DNA of 64,000 nt from Microbacterium sufflavum (GTDB taxonomy: Bacteria; Actinomycetota; Actinomycetes; Actinomycetales; Microbacteriaceae): positions 2,170,001-2,234,000 of the forward strand of contig NZ_JAHWXK010000001.1 of the NCBI RefSeq assembly GCF_023091155.1, read 5' to 3'. A program made the position numbers and the translations under genes. Shown piece after piece: positions 8,950-17,312 of this stretch; within the stretch, counting starts at the first letter, position 1, and every line of letters starts with the position of its first letter. The notes beneath the pieces are model-generated. The model was not told the DNA's origin, did not search any database, and saw only the letters and a program-made list of their open reading frames with translations.

Positions 8950-10895
8950 TGCGCTCGATCCTCACCTTCCTGCGCAACCCGCTCGGCGCGATCAGCACCG
9001 TCATGGTGCTCGTGCTGGTGTTCCTCGCGCTGTTCGCCCCGGAGATCTGGGGCGCGCAGGCGAACCAGACCGACACGTCGGCGCTGCTGCAGGGACCCAG
9101 CGCCGCGCACCCGCTCGGTACCGACGGCCTCGGGCGCGACCTCCTGCTCCGCACGCTCGTCGCCGCACGGCTGTCGCTGGGGATGGCGCTGATCGCCACC
9201 GTCATCGGCCTCGTCTTCGGTCTGCTGCTCGGTGCCCTCCCGTCGGTGCTCGGACCGCGGGTGCAGCGCCTGTTCAGCTCCGTCATCAGCACGTGGCTGG
9301 CGTTCCCGGTGCTGCTGGTGGCGATGCTGACCGTGATCCTGCTCGGGCCCAGCTCGTCGTCCGCGGTGATCGCGCTCGGCCTCACGATGGTGCCGTCGTT
9401 CGCCCGCCTCGCCCAGACGCTGTCGTCGCGCGTCGGCGGATCGGAGTACCTGGCGGCGGCGCGCATGATGGGCGTCTCGCGCGGACGGCAGTTCACGCGC
9501 TACGTGCTGCCGAACATCGCCGAACCCATCATCGTCAACGTCACCCTGTCGATCGGCGGCGGCCTGCTCGCGCTCTCCAGCCTCAGCTTCCTCGGCGTCG
9601 GCGTGCAGCCGCCGGACTACGACTGGGGCCGCATGCTCAGCGAGGCGTTCGACCAGGTGTACACCAACCCGACCGCGGTGGTCGGCCCCGGAGTCGCCGT
9701 CGTGTTCGCCGGCGTGGCGTTCGGCACGCTGGGCGAGTCGCTCGCCGCGCACCTGCGCAGCCACGGCAAGGGCAGCGTGCTCTCCCGGCGCAAGCTGGGC
9801 TCCGCGCCGCGCGTCGAGGCCCGCGAGCGGGTGGCCGACGACGACGCGCTGCTCGTGGTCGACGGCCTGTCGGTCTCGTTCCCCTCGCCGTCCGGGTGGG
9901 TGCGTCCCGTGCAGGACGTCTCGTTCTCGGTCGCACCGGGGGAGATCGTCGGCGTCGTCGGCGAGTCCGGCAGCGGCAAGTCGGTGGCGCTGATGGCGGT
10001 CGCCCAGCTGTCCGCCGCGGGCGCCGCCGTGACCGCGCAGGAGCTGCGCTTCGATGGCGACGACGTGCTCGACCTGCCGCCCGCCGTGATGAAGAAGCGG
10101 CTCGGCACGAAGATCGGCGTCGTGTTCCAGGATTCGCTCACGGCGCTCAACCCGGCGCTGCGCGTGGGCACGCAGCTCGCCGAGATCCCGCGTTTCCACG
10201 CCAGGGATGCCCGTGGCGCCGCACATCAGAAGGCCGTCGCCGCGCTGAAGGACGTCGCGATCGACGAGCCGGAGCGGCGCTCCCGGCAGTTCCCGCACGA
10301 GTACTCGGGCGGCATGCGGCAGCGCGCGCTCATCGCGATGTCGCAGATCGGCAAGCCGCGACTCATCATCGCCGACGAGCCCACCACGGCCCTCGACGTC
10401 ACGGTGCAGCAGCGTGTGCTCGCGCTGCTCCGCCGCGAGTGCGAGGAGACCGGGGCGGCCGCGATCGTGGTGTCGCACGACATCGCCGTGCTCGCCGAGC
10501 TGTGCCAGCGCATCCTGGTGATGTACGCGGGACGCATCGTGGAGGACGTGGATGTGCGCCTGCTCGCGACGCCCGAGAAGCTCGCGCACCCCTATACGCG
10601 TGCGCTCGCCGAGTCGCTGCCCGACCTCGACACCGATCGCACCCAGCCGCTCGCGACGATCCCCGGCGAGCCGCCGGACCTCTCGCTGCCGCTCGTGGGC
10701 TGCGGGTTCGCTCCGCGCTGCCCGTTCGCGACCGAGCAGTGCCGCACGGTCACCCCGGAGCCGGTGGCCCACGGTCACGGCGGTCGCGTGGCCTGCTGGC
10801 ACCCGCAGGACGGCGTGCCGATCGAGGGCATCCTCGGGGAGCCGGTCGTGCTCACCGGGTCGCAGACCACGCAGACCACGCAGGAGGTGCGCTGA
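8949..10895 (+). CDS. Fused ABC permease (DppC type) and ATPase (DppD type)
   Basis: A 648-residue fusion of two normally separate importer subunits. Residues 1-270 are a DppC-like permease with six predicted membrane helices and the EAA loop SEYLAAARMMGVSRGRQF. A ~30-residue basic linker (GKGSVLSRRKLGSAPRV) leads to an ATPase with Walker A GESGSGKS (338-345), Q-loop VVFQDS, signature YSGGMRQRA, Walker B LIIADEPTT and switch His in VVSHD. The C-terminal oligopeptide-type extension carries a Cys cluster (CGFAPRCPFATEQC). The reading frame is continuous across the junction, so this is a real fusion rather than a missed stop. It is linked by 1-nt TGATG overlaps to both neighbours. The linked permease should pair with the 7936 permease and the linked ATPase with the 10895 ATPase. 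Confidence 0.93.
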   Translation: MRSILTFLRNPLGAISTVMVLVLVFLALFAPEIWGAQANQTDTSALLQGPSAAHPLGTDGLGRDLLLRTLVAARLSLGMALIATVIGLVFGLLLGALPSVLGPRVQRLFSSVISTWLAFPVLLVAMLTVILLGPSSSSAVIALGLTMVPSFARLAQTLSSRVGGSEYLAAARMMGVSRGRQFTRYVLPNIAEPIIVNVTLSIGGGLLALSSLSFLGVGVQPPDYDWGRMLSEAFDQVYTNPTAVVGPGVAVVFAGVAFGTLGESLAAHLRSHGKGSVLSRRKLGSAPRVEARERVADDDALLVVDGLSVSFPSPSGWVRPVQDVSFSVAPGEIVGVVGESGSGKSVALMAVAQLSAAGAAVTAQELRFDGDDVLDLPPAVMKKRLGTKIGVVFQDSLTALNPALRVGTQLAEIPRFHARDARGAAHQKAVAALKDVAIDEPERRSRQFPHEYSGGMRQRALIAMSQIGKPRLIIADEPTTALDVTVQQRVLALLRRECEETGAAAIVVSHDIAVLAELCQRILVMYAGRIVEDVDVRLLATPEKLAHPYTRALAESLPDLDTDRTQPLATIPGEPPDLSLPLVGCGFAPRCPFATEQCRTVTPEPVAHGHGGRVACWHPQDGVPIEGILGEPVVLTGSQTTQTTQEVR

Positions 10896-11698
10896 TGGCC
10901 GAGCTCGTCGTCGACGATCTGGTGGTGACCTTCGGGCACGGCGACTCGTCGTTCAACGCCGTGGACGGCGTGTCGCTCACGGTGCCGCACGGCAGCATCG
11001 TCGGACTGGTCGGGGAGTCCGGCTCGGGCAAGTCCACCATCGCGCGCGTCATCGCCGGTCTCCAGCCGGCCACGGCCGGACGCCTGCTGCTCGACGGCGA
11101 GGAGCTGCGACCGGCGACCGGGCGGCAGCGCCTCGCGCGCGCCCGCGACGTGCAGATGATCTTCCAGGACCCGTACTCCTCGCTGAATCCGCGCATGACC
11201 ATCGGCGACACGCTCGACGAGGCGCTCGCGCTGCACGGCAGCGGCAACGCCAAGGCGCGCGCCGACGGCGTGAAGGAGCTGTTGCGGCTGGTGCGCCTGA
11301 AGCCGGGCACGGTCGACCAGTATCCGTCTCAGCTGTCCGGCGGCATGCGGCAGCGCGTCGCGATCGCGCGCTGTCTGGCCGTGAAGCCGCGGCTCATCAT
11401 CGCCGACGAGATCACGTCGGCGCTCGATGCGTCGGTGCAGGGTGCCGTGCTGAACCTGGTGCGCGATCTGCAGCGCGAGCTGGAGCTCTCGGTGCTGTTC
11501 ATCACCCACAACCTCGCCGCCGTGCGGTACATCGCCGACACCACGGCCGTGATGCGCAAGGGGCGGATCGTCGAGCACGGCGACGCGGACGAGATCGTCT
11601 CGAATCCGCAGCACACCTACACGCAGTCCCTCGTCGCCGCGATCCCGCGCATCCAGAACGCCGGCACCGACCACCTCCTGCACGCGATCGGACACTGA
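10895..11698 (+). CDS. ABC transporter ATP-binding protein, DppF/OppF type
   Basis: A 267-residue ATPase, the second nucleotide-binding domain of the importer. Walker A GESGSGKST (~43-51), Q-loop MIFQDPYSSLNPRMT, signature LSGGMRQRVA, Walker B LIIADE and switch His in FITHN are all present. At 267 residues it is shorter than typical DppF (~320), because the C-terminal oligopeptide domain with Cys residues is reduced; the fused partner keeps that domain. The catalytic Glu follows in ADEITSALD, with Ile replacing the common Pro. The ATG overlaps the fusion gene stop (TGATG), and its stop overlaps the following M20 gene in the same way. Confidence 0.93.
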   Translation: MAELVVDDLVVTFGHGDSSFNAVDGVSLTVPHGSIVGLVGESGSGKSTIARVIAGLQPATAGRLLLDGEELRPATGRQRLARARDVQMIFQDPYSSLNPRMTIGDTLDEALALHGSGNAKARADGVKELLRLVRLKPGTVDQYPSQLSGGMRQRVAIARCLAVKPRLIIADEITSALDASVQGAVLNLVRDLQRELELSVLFITHNLAAVRYIADTTAVMRKGRIVEHGDADEIVSNPQHTYTQSLVAAIPRIQNAGTDHLLHAIGH

Positions 11699-12903
11699 TG
11701 ACCCTGCTCCACCCCACCACCGGTCTGCGCGACGACGCCCGCGATCTGCTCCCCGGTCTGGTCGGCCTGCGCCGCGCGATCCACGCCGATCCGGAGCTCG
11801 GGCTCGAACTGCCGCGCACGCAGCGGCGGATCCTCGATGCGCTCGAGCCGCTGGGCGTCGAGGTGACCCTCGGCGCGGGACTGAGCTCGATCGCTGCCGT
11901 CATCCGCGGCGCGCATCCCGGCCCGACCGTGCTGCTGCGCGCCGACATGGACGCACTGCCGCTCACCGAGGAGACCGGTCTCGACTATGCCGCCACCGGG
12001 GAGCGCATGCACGCGTGCGGACACGACCTGCACGTGGCGGGTCTCGTCGGCGCGGCGCAGCTGCTCGCCGCCCGTCGCGACGATCTGCACGGCGACGTGC
12101 TCCTGATGTTCCAGCCGGGCGAGGAGCTCGGCGACGGTGCCACCCGCATGCTGGCCGAGGGACTGCTCGACGTCACCGGCTCGCGGCCGGTGGCCGCGTT
12201 CGGCATCCACGTGGTCCCCGGTGAGTTCGGGGTGTTCTCCACGCGACCCGGTGCGCTGATGGCGGGCGCGATCGAGGTGGAGGTCACGATCACCGGGTCC
12301 GGGGGACACGCGTCGGCCCCGCACCTCACGCGTGACCCCGTGCCGGTGGCCGCGGAGCTCGTGACGGCGCTGCAGGCGTTCGTCACGCGGCGCTTCGACG
12401 TGTTTGACCCGGTGGTGCTGAGCGTCACACAGCTGCACGCCGGCGGACCCGCCCGCAACATCATCTCCGACACGGCGTCGCTCGTGGCGTCGGTGCGCGT
12501 GCTCTCGCACGAGAACAGCGCCCGCGTGCAGACCGAGATCCCCGCCCTGGTGCAGGAGATCGCGGCGGCGCACGGCTGCACGGTCGAGGTCGACGTCACC
12601 ATCCTGTGCGCGCCCACCGTGAACGACCCGCAGGCCGTCGCGCACGTGTGCAGCACCCTGAGCGGCCTGTTCGGCGAGGAGCGGGTGTGGGAGACCGCAC
12701 ACCCCGTGATGGGGTCGGAGGACTTCTCGTTCGTGCTGGAGCAGGTGCCGGGCGCGTTCCTGTTCCTGCGCGCCACCCCCGCCGAGGTCGACCTGGAGAC
12801 GGCGTCCCCGAACCACTCGCCGACCGTCGTGTTCGACGACGCGGTGCTCGCGGATCAGGCCGCGGCGCTCGCCGCCCTCGCGCTCGGCCGCCTCAGCGCC
12901 TGA
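11698..12903 (+). CDS. M20 family amidohydrolase (hippurate / IAA-amino acid hydrolase-like), copy 2
   Basis: A 401-residue paralogue of the gene at 1004 with the same metal-ligand set: MHACGHD (C107, H109, D110), QPGEE (E142, E143), GIHVVPG (H171) and C-terminal NHSP. A SGGHASAP stretch marks the lid domain. It is the last gene of the transporter operon, overlapping the ATPase by one base (TGATG), so it very likely acts on the imported ligand in the cytoplasm, cleaving an amide or peptide bond. Only 8 bases separate its stop from the convergent S10 gene, with no room for a normal terminator. Confidence 0.92.
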   Translation: MTLLHPTTGLRDDARDLLPGLVGLRRAIHADPELGLELPRTQRRILDALEPLGVEVTLGAGLSSIAAVIRGAHPGPTVLLRADMDALPLTEETGLDYAATGERMHACGHDLHVAGLVGAAQLLAARRDDLHGDVLLMFQPGEELGDGATRMLAEGLLDVTGSRPVAAFGIHVVPGEFGVFSTRPGALMAGAIEVEVTITGSGGHASAPHLTRDPVPVAAELVTALQAFVTRRFDVFDPVVLSVTQLHAGGPARNIISDTASLVASVRVLSHENSARVQTEIPALVQEIAAAHGCTVEVDVTILCAPTVNDPQAVAHVCSTLSGLFGEERVWETAHPVMGSEDFSFVLEQVPGAFLFLRATPAEVDLETASPNHSPTVVFDDAVLADQAAALAALALGRLSA

Positions 12904-12911
12904 GCCCTGCC

Positions 12912-14303
12912 TCAGGCCGTCAGGAACGCGCGGAGGTCGGCGTTCAGCTGCGCCGCGACCGCCGGGTCGCTGTACATCATGTGCCCGGCCCGGTACCAGT
13001 GCGAGGTGGTGCGTTCGCGGGGCAGGCCGAAGTGCCGCAGCAGATGGTCGGCGGCCCCCACGGTGGTCAGCGCGTCGTACACGCCCGTGCCGAGGAAGAG
13101 CCGCGCGTGCGGGTTCTGCTTCATCCACCGCGAGAGCCGCGCCGGGTAGGGGTAGGTGTGGAACGGCGACGGTCGGCCATAGGTGGGGAACGCGGCGCCG
13201 CCCTGCTCCTGCCAGTCCCAGTCACGGCCGGCCTCCGTGTCGACGACCCGGTACGGTCGCGCGGAGTCGTCGCCGAACACGTCGAGCCGCAGACGCGACA
13301 GCCCGGTGACGTAGCGCGGGGAGAGCGCGGTGTCGGCGGGGTCGTGGCCGAGCTCGCCGACACGGCGGTCGGCGGCGGGGGCGCGGTAGCGACTGTCCGT
13401 GACGCCCAGCACCTGGCCCTCGAGCAGCCGTTCGCGGAAGTCGGTCTTGCTGATCCACAGTCGGTCGCGCACGAGCTCGTCGGCGGGGAGGCCGATCATG
13501 GCGGACAACCGCTCGGCGACCGCGTCCCGGTCGCCCGCCGGCAGCTCGTCGCCCTGCAGCATGGCCGCGGCCAGGTCGCCGCGCGCGAAGTCGAGGGCGT
13601 CCGCGATGGCGCCCTCGACCGTGGCGTGCCCGCGCGACCCCGTGCCGTGGTACCAGGCGGTGGCGGCCTTGTAGGGCAGGTTGGCGAGGGCTCCGACGAT
13701 GCTCCCCGGCCGGTCCTGCGTCTCCTGGATGTTCACCGCCTGACCGAGCAGCGCGATCCCGGCCAGCGGCGCCGTGTCCATGCTGTGCGGGTTCGTCGCG
13801 AGGAACGCCGCGCGCAGCGTGCCGTAGCTCTCGCCGAGGAAGTACGTGGGCGCGTCCCAGCGGCCGTGCCGGTCGCGCCAGTCGCCGATCGCGACGGCGA
13901 CCGCGTCGGCGTCGCCCTCCACGGTGCGGAAGAGCGAGCGGTCGGCGTCGTCCGCGAACGTGCCGAAGCCGGTGCCCGGTGCGTCGAGGAACACGAGGTC
14001 GGCGACGTCGAGGATGCTCGACGGGCTCTCCTCGATGCCGTACGGCGGCTGTCCGGCGTCGCCCGGGTGCACCGGGACGCGCGCCCGCCACGGTCCGATG
14101 CCGCTCAGGTGCAGGTAGATCGACGAGACGCCGGGCCCGCCGTTGGTGAGGAACAGCACCGGCCGGCCGGGTGCGTCGACCGTATAGCTGAATGCCGACA
14201 GCGTGCCCTGTGGCGTGCCGTCGGAGCGCCGCAGCGGCAGCTCCTCCACCCGCGCGACGTACTCCCGCTCTCCGAGTCGGCCCGTCGTCTCGCGTGCGCT
14301 CAT
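12912..14303 (-). CDS. S10-family serine carboxypeptidase-like protein, copy 2
   Basis: A 463-residue alpha/beta-hydrolase peptidase of the S10 type. The oxyanion segment NGGPGVS (~54-60), nucleophile GESYGT (S159), an Asp in GVYDALTT and the His in RAGHMMY (H441) are visible. No signal peptide or membrane segment is seen, so a cytoplasmic location is inferred, unlike eukaryotic vacuolar S10 enzymes. It overlaps the upstream paralogue by one base (TGATG) and is probably co-translated. The two proteins share NGGPG, DAPGTG, FLGESYGT.RAA and the AWDWK/DWDWQ stretches. Activity on C-terminal residues of short peptides is the family expectation; acyl transfer or esterase activity is the alternative. 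Confidence 0.88.
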   Translation of the reverse strand: MSARETTGRLGEREYVARVEELPLRRSDGTPQGTLSAFSYTVDAPGRPVLFLTNGGPGVSSIYLHLSGIGPWRARVPVHPGDAGQPPYGIEESPSSILDVADLVFLDAPGTGFGTFADDADRSLFRTVEGDADAVAVAIGDWRDRHGRWDAPTYFLGESYGTLRAAFLATNPHSMDTAPLAGIALLGQAVNIQETQDRPGSIVGALANLPYKAATAWYHGTGSRGHATVEGAIADALDFARGDLAAAMLQGDELPAGDRDAVAERLSAMIGLPADELVRDRLWISKTDFRERLLEGQVLGVTDSRYRAPAADRRVGELGHDPADTALSPRYVTGLSRLRLDVFGDDSARPYRVVDTEAGRDWDWQEQGGAAFPTYGRPSPFHTYPYPARLSRWMKQNPHARLFLGTGVYDALTTVGAADHLLRHFGLPRERTTSHWYRAGHMMYSDPAVAAQLNADLRAFLTA

Positions 14304-15769
14304 CAGCGCGCGGTGGCGTCGCGGTAGAAGTCGTCGAGGTCGCTCTTCATGCGCACGATGGCATCTTCGTCCACGAACGTCATGTGGCCGGACTCGTAGA
14401 ACGCGAAACGGATGTTGTCGCGCAGCGCGGGGGCGAGGTACAGGTGCGCCACGTCGACCTCCGGCCCGAAGAACGGGGTCGCGAGGTCGTAGTACCCGCC
14501 CATCACGAACACGCGGAGGTTCGGGTTGCGCCGCACCGCCGCCGAGAGGTCGAGCGACACGTCGGGCACGAGCTGGGGGGCGTCGACGCCCGGCGCCTTG
14601 TGCTTCCAGTCCCAGGCTCGCGAGATGGGCATGTTGTGCAGGTGCCGGTAGTGCAGGTCGCTGGTGTAGCCGATGTCGTCGACGAGGTGCGCGCGGTAGG
14701 TCGACAGGTGCGCGCTGTTCACCCCGGCGGTGGCGGCGTCGTCGGTGGCGGGGTCGTGCGAGCCGCCGCCCACCACGTACTGGTGCTCGGCGGTGAAGCG
14801 GGTGTCGAACCGGCCGATCACGCGACCCTCGTCGGCGAGCAGCGCGTAGCGGTACTGCTCCATGCCGATGCGGAAGTGGTGCTTCTTCAGGTCGTCGGCA
14901 TCGAGACCGACGAGGGCGCTCATGCGCGCGGCGACCTCGTCTTCGACCTCGGACGGGATCAGGTCGCCCTGCAGCAGGGCGGCCGCGAAGGGTCCCTGCG
15001 CGAAGGCCCTGGCCTCCACCAGGAACGGCTCCAGCTCGGTGTGCTCGGTGCGCGCCCTGCCGTGATACCACGCGGTCGCGGCGAACGAGGGCAGCAGGTT
15101 GATGTACTCGCGCGGCCCCCCGAGGTTGCTCTCGCCCCAGTTCAGCACGGTGGACAGCAGCACGACGCCGTTGAAGTCGAGGCCCTGGTTCTGCAGGCGG
15201 TGCACGAGGGACGCGGCGCGCGTGGTGCCGTACGACTCGCCGAACAGGAACCGCGGGGCGTTCCAGTTGTTCGTGAGGGTGAGCCACCGGGTGATCGCCT
15301 TCGCGAACGCGTCGACGTCCTGGTCGACGCCCCATACCTGCGCGGGCGCGGTGTCGCCCAGCAGTCGCGAGTAACCGGTGCCGGGGGCGTCGATGAAGAC
15401 GAGGTCGGACTCGGTGAGCAGCGTGTGCGGGTTGTCGCCCCACGCGTAGGGAGCGGGTGGGGTCGCCTTCGGCGTGTTGGTGGGGGCGCGCTTGACGCCG
15501 AAGCCGCCGATGTTGAGCCACAGGCTGGCGGAGCCGGGTCCGCCGTTGAACAGGAAGGTCACCGGGCGCGGCGCAGCGCCCTCCTCGCGGTCGGCCACGT
15601 AGGACGTGTAGAAGACGCTGGCGAGCGGGGTGTGCTCGTCGTCGCGCACGATCACGGTGCCGGCGCCCGCCGTGTAGTCGAGCGTGCGTCCACCCGCCGT
15701 GATGCGGTGGCGGCGCGAGGTGAACGTCTCGGTCGCTGCGGTGTCGGCGGCGGGGGTCTGCTCGGTCAC
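14303..15769 (-). CDS. S10-family serine carboxypeptidase-like protein, copy 1
   Basis: A 488-residue S10 peptidase with NGGPGSASLW (75-84), nucleophile GESYGT (S179), Asp in YYDLATP (about D428) and His in ESGHMTF (about H462). The start is GTG at 15769 with GGGAG just upstream. No export signal is seen. It is first of a two-gene unit and lies 46 bases after the RamB-like regulator on the same strand. The short gap holds an AT-rich imperfect palindrome (15794-15821) resembling the sites in front of the decarboxylase and lipoprotein genes, which hints that the peptidases belong to the same regulon. A cytoplasmic peptidase pair fits with import of intact peptides. Confidence 0.88.
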   Translation of the reverse strand: MTEQTPAADTAATETFTSRRHRITAGGRTLDYTAGAGTVIVRDDEHTPLASVFYTSYVADREEGAAPRPVTFLFNGGPGSASLWLNIGGFGVKRAPTNTPKATPPAPYAWGDNPHTLLTESDLVFIDAPGTGYSRLLGDTAPAQVWGVDQDVDAFAKAITRWLTLTNNWNAPRFLFGESYGTTRAASLVHRLQNQGLDFNGVVLLSTVLNWGESNLGGPREYINLLPSFAATAWYHGRARTEHTELEPFLVEARAFAQGPFAAALLQGDLIPSEVEDEVAARMSALVGLDADDLKKHHFRIGMEQYRYALLADEGRVIGRFDTRFTAEHQYVVGGGSHDPATDDAATAGVNSAHLSTYRAHLVDDIGYTSDLHYRHLHNMPISRAWDWKHKAPGVDAPQLVPDVSLDLSAAVRRNPNLRVFVMGGYYDLATPFFGPEVDVAHLYLAPALRDNIRFAFYESGHMTFVDEDAIVRMKSDLDDFYRDATAR

Positions 15770-15793
15770 GGGGCTCCCTCGGAGGCTGGCAAT

Positions 15794-15821
15794 GAGTGAA
15801 TTGAATATATCTTAATCACTC
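15794..15821 (-). promoter_or_regulatory. AT-rich imperfect palindrome upstream of the S10 pair
   Basis: GAGTGA (15794-15799) and TCACTC (15816-15821) are perfect inverted arms around an AT core holding ATTGAATATATC; 10 of 14 pairs match overall. The core shares ATTGAAT.TATCT with the operator at 3093-3117. It overlaps the last codons of the regulator gene and lies 25-52 bases before the S10 start, where an operator or promoter would sit. Confidence 0.45.
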
Positions 15822-17258
15822 GCTCGCGTGCCGCGCGAGGAAGTCGTACACCTCGTTGTCGTCCACGCCGGGGAAGGCGCCGCGGGGGAGCGGCGAGAAC
15901 ATGTGCGTGTGCACGCGGGCGCTCGGCCACGCCCGCCCCTGCCAGCGCTCGGTCAGCTCGGTCGAGGGGCGCCGGCAGCACGCCTCGTCGGGGCAGGTCG
16001 ACACGGCGCGGTCGCTCGTCTCCCTGCCCCGCCACCAGCGGGCGTCGTCGAACGGCACGCCGACCGTGACGGAGAACTCGCCGTCGGTGGAGGAGCCGGT
16101 CTGGGTGGAGCACCAGAACGTCCCGGACGGGGTGTCGGTGTACTGGTGGTGCTCGACCGTGCGGTTCTGCTGCGTGAAGGCGGAGCGCGCCTGGAACTTG
16201 CGGCACACGCGCTGGCCCTCGACGGCGCCGGTGACGTCCATCGGCAGCGGCAGCCCGTCGTTCTCGTAGACGCGGGTGATGGCTCCGGTCGAGTCGACGC
16301 GCAGGAAGTGCAGCGACATGCCCAGGTGCTGCGTCATCAGGTTGGTCATCCGCATGCCGGCGGCCTCGTGCGTGACGCCGAAGCCGTCGCGGAAGTCCTC
16401 GACGGCGAGGTTGCGGTCCTTCTTCGCCTGCTGCAGGAAAGCGACGGCGGCGGTCTCGGGCATCAGGCAGCAGGCGGCGAAGTAGTTGATCTCCAGGCGC
16501 TGCTGCAGGAAGTCGGCGTAGTCGGTGGGCGGGGTGTGCCCGAGCAGGCGGTGGGCCATGGCCTGCAGCGCCATCGAGCGCAGGCCGTGTCCGCCGGGGA
16601 TGGAGGCGGGCGGCAGGTAGATGCGGCCGTTCTCGAGGTCGGTCACCGAGCGGGTGGAGTGCGGCAGGTCGTTGACGTAGATGAGCTCGAAGCCGAGCTT
16701 CTCCGCCATGATGCTCACGGTGCGGTGGGTGAGGGCCCCCTGTGTGTGCCCGGCCGCCTTGAGCTGTTTCTCGGCGAGCTTCTCGATCTCGGGCAGGTAG
16801 TTGTTCTGTGCGCGCATCCGCAGCCGCAGCTCGGTGTTCGCACGCCTGGCCTCCTCGGGGGTCGCGATCGCCTCGCGCTCCCTCCGCTGCAGCTCGTTGT
16901 GCAGCCCGAGGATCGACTCGATGGTCTCGTCGCTCATGCCCTTCGTGACGCGCACGGGAGCGACGCCGAGCTGGCGGAACACCGGGCTCTCCTGCGCGCG
17001 CTCCAGCTCGATCTCGAGCGCCGCACGGCGGTTGGGTGGCTCGCCGGAGATGAGGTCGGTGACCTCGGTGCCCGTGGCGTGCGCGATCGCCTGGAGCAGG
17101 GAGAGCTTGGGCTCGCGCTTGCCGTTCTCGATGAGGCTGAGCTGCGAGCCGGCGACCCCGACGACGGCGCCGAGCTCGTCGAGCGTGTACCCCTTCTGCA
17201 GGCGGTGGTGGCGGATGCGGTGACCGAGCGTCGTGAGGTGGAGTCCGGAGGGCGGCAT
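15816..17258 (-). CDS. RamB/ScfR-type XRE regulator with IrrE-like domain
   Basis: A 480-residue regulator. Residues ~10-65 are a Cro/C1 HTH (QKGYTLDELGAVVGVAGSQLSLIENGKR). A long central part resembles the IrrE/ImmA (DUF955) fold, but HExxH is degenerate (AMAHRLLGH), as usual in the short-chain acyl-CoA-responsive ScfR family. The C-terminal ~150 residues are DUF2083-like with Cys residues (CPDEACC). In Corynebacterium, RamB controls acetate and gluconeogenic genes. Start at 17258: TACACT on the minus strand (17266-17271) ends 7 bases before the ATG, suggesting a leaderless message and arguing against the ORF extension to 17351. It is divergent from pckG, making it the likely regulator of that gene. 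Confidence 0.88.
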   Translation of the reverse strand: MPPSGLHLTTLGHRIRHHRLQKGYTLDELGAVVGVAGSQLSLIENGKREPKLSLLQAIAHATGTEVTDLISGEPPNRRAALEIELERAQESPVFRQLGVAPVRVTKGMSDETIESILGLHNELQRREREAIATPEEARRANTELRLRMRAQNNYLPEIEKLAEKQLKAAGHTQGALTHRTVSIMAEKLGFELIYVNDLPHSTRSVTDLENGRIYLPPASIPGGHGLRSMALQAMAHRLLGHTPPTDYADFLQQRLEINYFAACCLMPETAAVAFLQQAKKDRNLAVEDFRDGFGVTHEAAGMRMTNLMTQHLGMSLHFLRVDSTGAITRVYENDGLPLPMDVTGAVEGQRVCRKFQARSAFTQQNRTVEHHQYTDTPSGTFWCSTQTGSSTDGEFSVTVGVPFDDARWWRGRETSDRAVSTCPDEACCRRPSTELTERWQGRAWPSARVHTHMFSPLPRGAFPGVDDNEVYDFLARHASE

Positions 17259-17265
17259 GGTTTTG

Positions 17266-17312
17266 AGTGTAGCGAAAGAACATCGATTCTTTCGGCCCGA
17301 TTTGTCCGAAAG
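17266..17312. promoter_or_regulatory. Inverted repeat in the regulator-pckG divergent promoter region
   Basis: CGAAAGAA (17273-17280) and TTCTTTCG (17287-17294) are a perfect 8-bp inverted repeat with a 6-base spacer. An overlapping looser repeat pairs TTCGG (17290-17294) with CCGAA (17306-17310). The site lies 2 bases upstream of the regulator's TACACT -10 (17266-17271) and ~75 bases before pckG, so a bound protein could affect both promoters. The XRE-type regulator encoded next to it is the natural candidate. Confidence 0.6.

Noticed and set aside
8829..10802. A 657-codon minus-strand frame opposite the permease-ATPase fusion
   Set aside because: The plus strand has intact ABC motifs; the minus product is low-complexity Arg/His/Glu.
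12904..12911. A terminator between the M20 and S10 genes
   Set aside because: Only 8 bases separate the stops and I saw no hairpin spanning them.
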